From Takakia lepidozioides (Eukaryota > Streptophyta > Takakiopsida > Takakiales > Takakiaceae), in assembly GCA_030704615.1 (NCBI GenBank), contig CM060733.1, forward strand, positions 71,984,001 to 72,044,000: a stretch of DNA of 60,000 bases, written 5' to 3'. A model generated the notes under the pieces. It saw nothing but the letters and a program-made list of their open reading frames with translations. It was not told the origin of the DNA and searched no databases. A program made the position numbers and the translations under genes. The first letter of the stretch is position 1, and every line of letters starts with the position of its first letter. Of this stretch, positions 10,549 to 20,673 are shown piece by piece.

Positions 10549-11589
10549 CTAACCAGATCTGTAGCAGGGAGCGACCATAAGAAAGAGGGGGGGATAGGAG
10601 AGGTCCCTGTATGTCATAGGGCGCTGGGAGAGCTGGGGGCCAAGATAGAGTCCCAGTTGCAGCCTAAGAGTGTGTTGCCGACAGTTGGGGGCGGGGTAAC
10701 ACGGCAGCCACCCCCAGTAACAACTCCGTTCAACCAGCAAATGGGCTTGTGAGTTCGTGGAAGCTTGCAGCATTCGCAGCAGCATCTTTAGGGAGTGATG
10801 AAGTAAACATACTTAGACGAATGGCATAGCTGGTGGTTTTGGTGATGTAGAAGCCTGAGACGCCATGGCCTTCTGGCACTGTGAGAAGAGGTAAGCCGGG
10901 GGCAAGAGGGCAGGAGCCAGCAGCACTTGAAAAAAGTAAAGTGGCAGATGAAGCTGATGCCACCAACGATCGGAGTTGGCCGGGCAGTGTAACGCTGGCT
11001 GTTGCTGTAGATCAGCCAAGATTTGACCATAACCAAACAAGAGCCCCGAGGAAAATATGGGCAGATAGACACACAGGCCTGGGTTCCAATCTGAGTGAGG
11101 TTATGTTCATACCTTTCCAAAAAAGTATCAGCAGCATTGGTGTTGGTGTGTCTGCGCTGAAGTTGCTTTTGGGCACGCCCATGAACATCCTGACTCCAGG
11201 AAGACATGCTGAAGCAGTAAGGGGCGGTAGAGCTGAGGTGTTTGGGGGGCCAAATATTGAGGGTGGCGTCATCTCCTTCACTGCGTGTCCAAACAGTTGT
11301 CTCAGCTCCAACAATATGACTTGGCTCAATAAACTTGCCCTTACATTCCTCCTTTTGTGCTACCCATGGGGTCTGGGGTAGTAGAGGGGTTTGTGAGCAT
11401 CACAAAGCTGCAGGCTTTGGTTTATTTGTCTCCATGCATTTGGGCCCATAACAGGTCTGAAGTTTATCTTCTGGCTCAGGAGCAGTATCTCCTTCGAGAT
11501 TTCATCCTCAATATCCTGCTGAGTATCTGATGCCGAGGCCGCTTCCACTTTAGCTACACATGTCACATTTACATGTTCAGAAGCTGGGG

Positions 11590-11791
11590 TAGATGCAGGC
11601 TAGAGTGGCTCAGTTTGGACTGCAATTTGCAGTTTTCGACTGACTGCTTGTCATATTATTCTTCACCCTATACACATAAGTATATATTCATAGCAAGACT
11701 AGAGTGGCTCAGTTTGGACTGCAATTTGCAGTTTTCGACTGACTGCTTGTCATATTATTCTTCACCTTATACACATAAGTATATATCATAG
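11590..11791. repeat. Tandem duplication of a segment of about 100 bp
   Basis: The segment starting CTAGAGTGGCTCAGTTTGG at about 11600 is repeated almost exactly at about 11699. The two copies end with CATAAGTATATAT near 11680 and 11780 and differ by a few bases. Confidence 0.85.
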
Positions 11792-12400
11792 CAAATGGAC
11801 TTAGAATGGGTTAGCCACTTACCATATGTACATGTGGGTACAATTATTTTGGAATTTGGATGAAATCTCATGAAGCTATGGACTTTTGTAGGGAATTCCA
11901 ATGGACTGTGACAGTCCATTGGATGTCCCAAATGCCATCTGAAAAACCTATTTGTGCAAAACCAATTCATATATGGACTTTACAACTAGATACACAATGT
12001 TTGAATAGACACAAATATAAATTTGTGAACAATTCCATCCATCCATCAAGACACTATGGACTTTTTTGTTAAAAAAAAACCCCAAAATGACGATTTGTCC
12101 ATAGCATTTTGAAAAATTCATATTTGGGTGGAGATCTTTGCTAAGAATATATATTTTGTTATTGTCTCTAGGAGCTTATTGTTATATGGACAAATTTCAT
12201 AAACTACCAGATAATAATAAATAGGTATTATTTCTAAATAAGAAAAAAAATATTTAAAAAAAATTATAATAAAAAATATCTCAAATATTTGGGATGAGAC
12301 CATTTACTAAAGATGATTAGTATACCATTACCTATGAAGATAAAAATATAATTGAAAAAATATCCTTAAATAAAAGGTGCATTAAGTTTTTCTCATGGAC
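11792..12400. other. AT-rich DNA with a short palindrome
   Basis: No gene is seen. At about 11899-11923 the arms CCAATGGACTG and CAGTCCATTGG flank a 3-base centre. The motif ATGGACTTT recurs several times around it. 12120-12380 is extremely A/T rich. A decayed miniature inverted-repeat element is possible, but no flanking target duplication is visible. Confidence 0.5.
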
Positions 12401-13204
12401 TTTCAGTGGAGGGCACATCTGCCACTTTTGAGCCAGTGTAGTCTGCACTTACCCACTGACATCAAAGCCTGTGGCAGCACCAGCTGCACACTTCTAACAA
12501 TATTCTCTAGTGATCCCTGGTGATTCGGTTGAGCATCAGCCCCACTGTTTCCACTCAATGTTGATCCTTCTGTAGATTGCAAAGCAATTAGTGTGTCCTT
12601 GCGGTTTCCATTCTGTGTTCTTACAAATGTTTGCCTTGTTTGATAAGGCAGATGGTCAGGCATCTGGTCCGCAGCTCCCCATGGGCAATGACTCCCGGGA
12701 AAAGGAGGCAGTCTCGTCCTGTGGAAAACATAAGGTCCAAATGGGCTTTTATCGCATAGCCGCTGAGGGTAGAATGCTTCGAGTGCACATGTTCCTTCCG
12801 AGGTTGCACATAAGGGAACTTCAGCCTTGACGGTGGGTCATGGTAGTGGGCCTGACTGCTGTTGTAATGAGCAGCGTTTTGTGTAGGGCGAGGACAAGCT
12901 AAGAATGTAAATTGCATACCATCAGACCTGTGCGAGCAGCAAACCCTTGAATTTGAGCTCTTGAGTAGCTGGGATTGCTGAGAAATGCAGCGATGGAGGA
13001 GCTCACGAACAGTCCGGTCAATATCAATGAGAGTGTAGAGTCGAGATGTAATCAACATACCCATATTGGGGGGCCTCGCAAGGGTGTGGCAGTAGTCGGC
13101 AGGCGGTGCCTCGTGGTGTAGCCTGTTGTGGTTCTGTTGAGTAGCAGGTGCCAGGGAGGGGCACTTCACATAATCTTCTTTCATAACCGTTGTTTGCCCT
13201 AGAC

Positions 13205-13410
13205 CAACTTGCCCATCCTGAGCATATCTTGCGATCATAGCACTCGATGAGATCACATCTGTGTGAGCCATATTATCAAACCCTTGATGTGTAGCATTCA
13301 TACTTCCACAGTACTTTGCATACATGTCAGCGAGGGTGGTCTCCAAAATGACATCACGAGCAGTTCTAGCTTTCAGGATGCAGGCATGGACCTTGTTGCC
13401 CTTATCTGGG
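13205..13410 (-). pseudogene. PPR (pentatricopeptide repeat) fragment
   Basis: Inside the 12621-13733 minus ORF the translation reads GNKVHACILKA, then ETTLADMYAKY and DVISSSAMIARYAQDG. These are one and a half plant-type PPR repeats (usual forms VHA.I.KAG, LVDMYAKCG and DVISWNAMIAGYAQ). Intact PPR proteins bind organellar RNA. Degenerate positions (YCG for CG, SSS for SWN) and the absence of neighbouring repeats mark it as a relic. Confidence 0.7.
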
Positions 13411-14515
13411 ATTCCTAGGCTGGGGTAGCTGTACTGAGCCCAAGGTAGATGCAGAGTGGTTCCCTGTTGTGGAAATGAATTAGAAGTACCGGGGCATATA
13501 TCTGGTTGGGGTTGAATGCATGAGCCGGAAGAAGTTGGGGCAGCCCAGCTCCTTCTCCAGTCGCCGATGGTCTTCGATACCAAGCACGTCGGTTGACAGA
13601 CAGACAGTCGCCACATGCGGGGGTGAAGCTCCCAGGCAGCAAGGGTGGCGGAGAAGGGAAGCAGCGGGGGAAAAACACCTATGAAACACCAAAATCGCCT
13701 GAAGCAGACCAAGGTCATGGGAAGCCTATCCATCCTCCCCGATCTTAAACCAGTGCGGAGTATATGCTAACCATGCATGAAAAGAACATGGTCCAAGGTC
13801 GAATGAAGTCATGTCGTTGTGCGGAGGAGCTTGTAAATATTGCCTTGAGACAGTATCTAGACCAAGGTTGGGGGGCCAGCTTAACATCCGCTTGTGGAGC
13901 AGTACCCGCTTGATCCTGGTGTGGTAGCAGTAGTTGATGGTAGTAGGCCAAACCGAGGTCGACCTTGCCATGAGAACTCTTTGAAGAACTCTGGGAAGAA
14001 GTAACTTTGCAGATTCCAGCTGCAAGAGCTCTGGGAGCTCCAAAGCGGGTGACTTGGCCCTGGATGGCCTTGTTCATGAGAGATTGCTGGCAAGGATATA
14101 TTGGTTGCACTAAAACTTTGCACTGTCGCTTCCATTGAGCTCGTAGCAGTAGGACGTGAGGTTCAGTCATGCGTAGCCGTGTTGGGTCGATACTCTGGAA
14201 CACCGGGGACATAGCTTGAGCTTGCGGACGGATGGACTCCCTGTTATGAACACCCATTGAAAACATGATACTAAGAAACCAGATGAAAGCTATCGAAAGG
14301 TAGCTTAAACGGTGCCTAGGAGAGAGGATGTTCTTGCTAAGCAGGTAGAGGAGGGAAGAGCAGCAAGGCAGCTGCGCGGCAGTGAAGCGAGCATGAGCTT
14401 GTACCATGGCGCCCGAGACGTAGCTAGAGTCTAAGCAAGGGATAAAATAAGCGGCTTTGCTAAATAATGGGGAAAATGAGACGTGATAACTGAAAAGATG
14501 GCAAAACCCTAAGAG

Positions 14516-16376
14516 TTAGTCATGGTTACGTAAAGCAGCTGAGGATGGCGGCGGGGGAGCGGAGCTCCGCCCCCCATCGAATGACTTGGCCCTGTTGGCA
14601 TCTGAAATTTGTCCAGCCAACCACACAGAATTCTGCATGAAGTGTTTCATTCGGGTGTTACGAATGAAGCCTTCAACTTTGAGGTTAGAAATGTACAAGT
14701 AATGGGTCAAGAGGCTGCATGTGAGGATGTGCACCAGCCAATCCAGTCGACGTCCATCCATCTTCTCTCGGGTTTGGGACAATCGCCTCTTCAACTTCGA
14801 GTGGTAGGCCTCAATCCCCGCATTTGTATCTTGGCCAGCATGTGGGATGTTGCGAGTTCCAACCACCCACATGCCTACTTTAGGAATCCACCATGTGTGA
14901 ATGTAGTGGAAAAAATGATGCTGCTGTAGGGTATTTACTTTCTAACTTGTACAATTGGAATACAACCCATGCTTGGGAGGATTGCCCAATGGGACCACCT
15001 TTATTGTACATTATGTCCCCCATACCTTGCAAGACATCGGACCGGAGTTGGGCATCCTTGATTTTTTCTATGGCATTTTTCAACCATGCTTTTCGAACGT
15101 GCCAAAGGCATAGGAAAATGGGCACACTCACAAAGGTTTCTCTGTTGAAACACCGTAAGGAGGCAATCCATGTGACAGATCCCCCTCACTCATCCCCCAA
15201 CCCGATCCCCCAATCTAATCCAGAAAACTGACCCCCCTAGAATACATGTGGCATGCATGGAAGGAATCAGCTAAACCATGCACATGTCATAGGAAGAAAG
15301 GGCAACATGACTGACCCTATGGCATTGATATCGGCATCCGCATCATCGACAATGAATGCATTAGGACGCCAATCCTCTTGAGCAGCCTCCATCCTTTGGT
15401 GAAGTGCAAACATCCAATGGGTCAAATCAGTAGCTTGGTTTCTGGAAGAGATGGTGTATGCAACAAGAGCCACACATGAGCCACACATCGAAGACCATGA
15501 GAGTGTACATGGCGTACTGCATAGAAGGGCCAAATTATGTGAGAATATACATTGTAAAGCACCAGATGATCACATTTTTCCCATTCAATGTATGCTATCC
15601 ATTATCCACATCTTCACCTCATCACTAAGGTGAGGTGCGTGTGCGAAACGAGTATTAGTTGAATCTGAGTCAATGTGGCCATGGCACACCTTGTTAGATA
15701 TGTCAACATGATTCTTCTTGTAGTATGTAATGACAGTAAGAGAAGAATCCAGATAACATCGTCCTATCCTAAACTGACAGAGACAACCCCTCTTGATGGA
15801 TTCTTGCTGAATGACCTTCTTCCGTATCGGCCCCTTATGGTTGTTGTAACAAGCGATGAAGGATCTAGCACACACCCTCTTCGTCCATTTCTTCTCTTCA
15901 AAGAATTCTTATTGACAGGTTTGACATCCGTGCGCTTGTCCTCAGGTCCATAAGAACAATGGAACCTAAACAATTGTAAGAACGTCTAAGTCGGTGGTCT
16001 GGAATACTGGGAGCAGTTCAGAGCATAGCATTTTCACAAAACAGAATAACAAAGAATGCAAAGAAACCGCAAAGGAGAACATAGACTTTATGAGAAGGGA
16101 GCAACTGTTGGCCCTTGGAGCCAACAGGTCGCCATCCTCATGTTTACATACTGTTTTGTTGAAATGAGTGGGTGCCTCTGGCCTTTCTTCCTCCCCTACG
16201 ACAAAATCTTGGATTCTTGTCCAAGAAATGACTGCTACATCTGTATTCACACGATGTCTACCTCCACTTGAAATGGCGGGAGTCCATTGCTTGAAGGGAC
16301 CATCTGGGGGGGTTTGCAAGTTGTTCCGAAGCTGTGACAATAGGAGTGACGTGCGCAACTCTGAAGATCCGCTCAT
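14516..16376 (-). pseudogene. Mutator-like (MULE) transposase, broken
   Basis: A DDE transposase is read right to left. The N-terminal part from an ATG at 16376 gives VNTDVAVISWTRIQDFVVGEE. Next come YGPEDKRTDVKPVN, an EEKKWTKRVCARSFIACYNN block, and YYKKNHVDISNKVCHG (about 15640-15960). The core has the catalytic-type WRPNAFIVDDADADINAI at about 15330-15390. A GT-AG intron fits at 15142-15315, joining to FVSVPIFLCLWHVRKAWLKN, and then come WWIPKVGMWVVGTRNIPHAG and GRRLDWLVHILT. Frames change near 15918 and again in a poly-T run near 14915, and another break or intron lies near 15980-16080. It is therefore non-functional as assembled. No terminal inverted repeats were recognised. Confidence 0.75.
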
Positions 16377-16599
16377 GACACACGACGACCTGCAGGAACA
16401 ATACAACACCAGAAGACACACGCAAGAGCAGCAAACACGCACAGACCTGAGAACAGTAGGAAACACGTGGAAACTTGACAACATTACCAAAACCCTACAT
16501 CGGGATCAATCCCCTCCGTCCATCTCGGAGACCCAACAGGCGGGAGTCTTCTATGACCGTTGGATGAATGCTTGTAATGGACGGCCGATAAAGAGGGGA

Positions 16600-17640
16600 T
16601 CAGACAGGCAGGGGATCAGCAACAGGCTATGGGGGAACGGTCAGACTGCGGGGGCCGAGGACACGGTCAGGGGATCCTGGCAGGGGGTGGCACGTGGGTA
16701 CGAGGGGGACGGCGGAGATCCCCGGGGCTGGGGGGCCGATCAAAGGAGGGGATCTAGCATGAGCGGGGGACACGGGGCCGACACCAGGGGTCCAGACACG
16801 GATCCAGTAGGACAACAAGGATTGGCTGGCTATGGGGATCAGTGAGCATCGGGGGATCAGTGACACGGGACACAGGGTTGCAGGGGATCGTTGCGATGGG
16901 CGGCACGTGGGCATGAGGGGGACGGCGCAGATCCCCCGGATATGGGGGCTCAGTCACACAAGGGGATCAGCGGGAGCGGGGGTCACGGGGGAACGTCGCG
17001 ATGGGTGCCACGTGGGCCTGAGGGGGGACGACACAGATCCCCCGGGCTGGGGGATCAATCAGACAAGGGGATCAGCAGGAGTGGGGGACAAGGGGACAGA
17101 GGGTCGCGGGGGATCATCGCGATGGGTGCCACGTGGTGTGGGGGGACGGTGCAGATCCCCCAGGGCTGGAGGATCAATCAGACAAGGGGATCAGCAGGAG
17201 TGGGGGACACGGGGACATAGGGTTGCGGGGGATTGTCGGGATGGGTGGCACGTGGGCATGAGGGGGATGGCGCAGATCCTCCGGATATGGGGGATCAGTG
17301 GGAGCGGGGGTCATTGGGACACAGGGTCGCGGGGGAACGTCGCGATGGGTGCCACGTGGGCATGAGGGGGAGGGCGCAGATCCCCCGGGGCTGGAGGATC
17401 AGTCAGACTAGGGGATCAGCGGGAGTGGGGGACACTGGGACACAAGGTCGCGGGGGATCGTTGCGATGGGTGCCACATGGGTGTCGGGGGACGGCGCAGA
17501 TCCCTGGAGCTGGGGGATCAGCGGGAGTGGTGGACACGGGGGTTATGTGTACCAGGGGATCGTCGGCACGTGGATCAGGAAGGGACGGCGGGGATGAAGC
17601 GTGGGAGGGGGATCGGTTTGAAGGGGGGATCATCCCGGGC
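16600..17640. repeat. G-rich minisatellite with GGGGGATC blocks
   Basis: A unit of alternating 104 and about 120 bp repeats at least six times. The landmark GCGATGGGTGCCACGTGG recurs at about 16893, 16997, 17117, 17236, 17340 and 17462. Each unit also carries CAGATCCCCCGG and GGGGGATCA. Strong G/C skew opens overlapping frames on both strands that carry no conserved domain. Confidence 0.9.
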
Positions 17641-18096
17641 TGGCGGTAGTCGGCTGGGTATGCATATCATCTGCATACCCACTCAACTCAGTCGGATATG
17701 AGGCCACGTAGCGACAGAGGGGACGGTGGGGATGTGGCGGAGGAGCGGTAGCGGGCGGGCGGGCGGGCGGGCGGGATTTGGAACAGAACAAACATAAATC
17801 TTTTGGAGTGCTTTATGTATAGGGTGTGGCATTATCCCAAGGGGCTTCCAGTACCGAAGCCCGAGGATAACAAGGACGTTCTCTAGTACGTAAAGGATTT
17901 TGGGGGCAGATTCTGCCTTTTTTGAGGCAAATTAGGAAGCAGAAGATCGAGGCTCCACGGCGCTGGCGCACTCTGCGTTCCTAATTGGCTGTTTGACTCT
18001 CCTAATCGGAAGTTTGACTTTTATTGGTTCATTATGGCCTGCAGCCAAGCAGGGCCTCGCAGAATCTACCCCCAAAATTCCTTTACTGCAGGAAAT
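17641..18096. other. No gene; short (GCGG)n tract
   Basis: A simple GCGG repeat lies at about 17751-17774. The rest shows no coding or repeat signal I can support, except that TTCTCTAGTAC near 17879 recurs at about 18198, outside the fold-back repeat. Confidence 0.55.
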
Positions 18097-18197
18097 GCGC
18101 CCCTTAGGGCGCATTATGGCACCTAGTTCGTCCCTAGGTCTTGGCCTACCGGCCTCGCCCTAGTGCACTAGGAGCCATAATGCGCCCTAGGGGGCGC
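18097..18197. repeat. Fold-back inverted repeat with 30-bp arms
   Basis: The arm at 18097-18126 (GCGCCCCTTAGGGCGC then ATTATGGC) pairs with 18168-18197 with two mismatches around a 41-base loop. Each arm itself contains the smaller GCGCCC...GGGCGC palindrome. It could form a stable hairpin or be the core of a miniature element. Confidence 0.8.
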
Positions 18198-18242
18198 GTT
18201 CTCTAGTACATAATAGTGGGGCATGGACCTCCTTCCCCCTCT

Positions 18243-18470
18243 CAGGGCTCGCACATGCGTTGAGCACGCCGACGAATGTTACCCTAGTGTTGGGTGTCAC
18301 CCCTTCCAGTTGCATTTGCTCATACATCTTGAGGGGTCCCTACCGTATAGCATATCATGCGATCATCGCACTCCATGAGATCACATATCGTTTAGCCATG
18401 TTGTCGAACATCTGATGCGCATCCTTCATGCTACTACATTTGGCATACATGTCAACAATTGTGTTCTCTA
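18243..18470 (-). pseudogene. PPR fragment with stops
   Basis: On the minus strand one frame reads NTIVDMYAKCSSMKDAHQMF, then AKRYVISWSAMIA, a stop, and further on EGVTPNTRVTFVGVLNACAS. These are consecutive PPR motifs. The stops and the absence of flanking repeats show decay. It is related to, but distinct from, the pieces at 13205-13410 and 19015-19230. Confidence 0.75.
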
Positions 18471-19014
18471 AATGATATCTAATCCAATTCCAACTTGGGG
18501 GGCTTATTTATTCAGCTTACTGTACTGTCCCTATTAATTAATATATCTATGGTTCGTGTTTACGTTCTTTTGGGGGCCCTGCGTCTGCAGAGCCCACCAA
18601 TAAGTAGTAAGTAAGGTACTTACTAATAGATACTAGAGTAGTAAAGAGGAGCGCATTCACCTCCCTTATATAGCCTTTCAGGGTGGTGGGCCCGACCCCA
18701 TCAAGCGGTCGTGGAGCCTTCTAGAAGGCCGCTCAGACCCGACACATGTCATTCCCTAATCACCCCTACTCCCATCACTTGGCACCCGTACTCTAACTAC
18801 CCAAATTGGCACCCAAACCATCCGCCACTTAATATCTTTCATCTTTCTATCGTCTTTTTCTTACCCCCTCAACGATATTTATTCAAATCGCTATGTAGCT
18901 TACTATATGCCCCCGCTTTTTAATTCTTGGAGCACTCTCTAATCTTTATACCTAACACAAACCTGGGGCCCTTATTATGATGTCGATATGGACCTCTTTG
19001 CCCTTTTACATAGC
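18471..19014. other. No gene seen
   Basis: This is non-coding sequence between two PPR relics. No repeat or RNA gene was recognised. Confidence 0.4.
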
Positions 19015-19230
19015 TCATTGGCTGGCACAGGCATTGAGAACGCAAGTGAATGTGACCCTGTCAGTTGTTACCCCTTCCCTTTGGATCTGCTCATATATTT
19101 TGAAAGCCTCCTCAACATGCCCACCTTTTGCATATCCTGCCATCATCATGCTCCACGTAAACATCTTTCGTTCAGAGGATTTGTGGAATACTTGGCGTGC
19201 ATCCACCACGCTCCCGCAAAGAGCTCATAT
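19015..19230 (-). pseudogene. PPR fragment, open frame
   Basis: The minus frame reads SVVDARQVFHKSSERKMFTW, then MMAGYAKGGHVEEAFKIYEQ, then DRVTFTCVLNACAS. This is about two PPR repeats in the usual order. No start, no stop context and no further repeats follow, so it is a fragment. Confidence 0.78.
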
Positions 19231-20673
19231 AAGGTGGCTGCACCAATCCCGAATGCTTCTGTCATTTCAGCGGTAGTTGCTGCCTACATCAATTTGTATA
19301 TTACAGCCCCAACCCGCATGGCAAATAAAGCTTTGTGATAGTTAGTGTTCTGCATAGAACTCCAAGGGGCAAGAACATTTCAAAGCCAATTGAAGGTCCC
19401 TGCACTGATTTTCATAATCATGAGCCATTGAACATCATCATACTCCAAGAGAAATTTCCTGAAACCATGCTCGAGATCTATGCTTCACCCACATCCTAGA
19501 TGAAATACAACCTCTGGGCTTGTAAAAACTGATCATGAAGAGAGTGTCAAGGACTGACTACAATCAGCCATGAGATCTAGCATCAGGTTCTTGGGCATGG
19601 CAGCGGGAGCTCGAGCGATGGGTTAGTCGTAGCTAGTTTAGCAGTGGCACCACATGTGGCACTTAGAGAGCACAAAGAAACCAGAAGTTTCACAGAGCCG
19701 TAGTAGAGTAGCGGGGAGTTAGTGGGATTAATGCGAGAGAGCGGAGCTTCGCCCCTTCCCAGAGATAATCCTAAGGGCAAATCATCTTTGCTCGTCAGAT
19801 TTGACTGTCGTGAAGGTCATGCAGGCTTTGGGAAAATTACCGGCACACGAGAGAAGTCTTCATGATTCATGGCTTCATACTACAGAGGAGCCGTAGAGCA
19901 AGATGGGAGGAGATGGGAGGAGATGGGAGGCCAAGAGAGCCGTTGAGAGCCTCGCTAGGTTTTGTACACTGGAGAAGATTTGGGGCCTGCTAACTACAAT
20001 GGCACCAAATTTGTTGTATTTTGAATGCTAATATAGAGCAATGATAGGGCATGTTGGGGTCCTGGACAAAGCATGTCTGAAAATGTTGTGGACTTTTCAA
20101 CTAATCGCAGACCTTAGTCGTTTGTCTGATCGCTAGTCTGGAACCGCCCTAAGTCCGTTTGTGAGCATTGCATATTCAAGCAAGAAGCATCAAACAGCAC
20201 GGCAAGGAGGAGTGATGGACAGATTGCAATCCTAAGGGTTGTTCCGTGATTGGACAGATCGTGGATGAATTCTTTTTTCGTCCATAACCAACGTTAGTCA
20301 TCCACCACATCATTATGGGCTAACATCATGAGCACTAACTCTGTGTTACGATCGCCCACCAGCTTGAGGTCGTCCGACCGTTGAATATTGTATCTACCCG
20401 CTGGATAACTACCATGTTATCCAAGGGGTTTCGATACCTCCTTAGCAAGAAATATTGAAACCGTAGGACAGTGGGTAAGACGTCCGTCGGTCGACGGACA
20501 TGTGGAGGACACGGGTGCTCTCCCCGTGGAGTGAATTTCCCCCTCGCCCCACGGGGATGCTCATGAGAGAGAGGGAGGGAGAGAGAGGAGAGTAGAGATT
20601 TGTAAGAGAGTTGCGTGGGAGGATTTAAGGGAGGGGATCTGGCAATTTAGCTGGAATAATTTGGGGTTTGGGT
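19231..20673. other. Upstream region of TIC40
   Basis: No coding sequence is recognised. 19905-19935 holds three copies of AGATGGGAGG. Just before the TIC40 start, 20570-20610 is a GA-rich run (GAGAGAGAGGGAGGGAGAG), often found in plant 5' leaders. A CCCCGTGG/CCACGGGG pair near 20520-20560 could form a hairpin. A TATA box could not be placed with confidence. Confidence 0.4.

Larger units (their letters stand above)
10549..14407 (-). other. Minus-strand ORF cluster of unknown origin
   Basis: A series of minus-strand ORFs (13745-14407, 12621-13733, 12403-12663, 11360-11566, 11012-11329, 10788-11207, 10549-10785) encodes Ser, Gln and His-rich protein without a family I can name. The piece at 14407-13745 opens with an ATG and a hydrophobic stretch near residues 20-50. 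The piece at 11207-10788 contains LERYEHNL, which has a weak counterpart, LDRYEPNL, in the minus ORF at 36716-37468. This suggests a shared repeat family or a duplicated exon. The cluster may be exons of one gene or of a decayed transposon; the sequence alone does not decide. Confidence 0.3.

Noticed and set aside
16168-16845. 225-codon + ORF over the MULE N-terminus
   Set aside because: It is antisense to the recognisable transposase part and then runs into the minisatellite; there is no motif.
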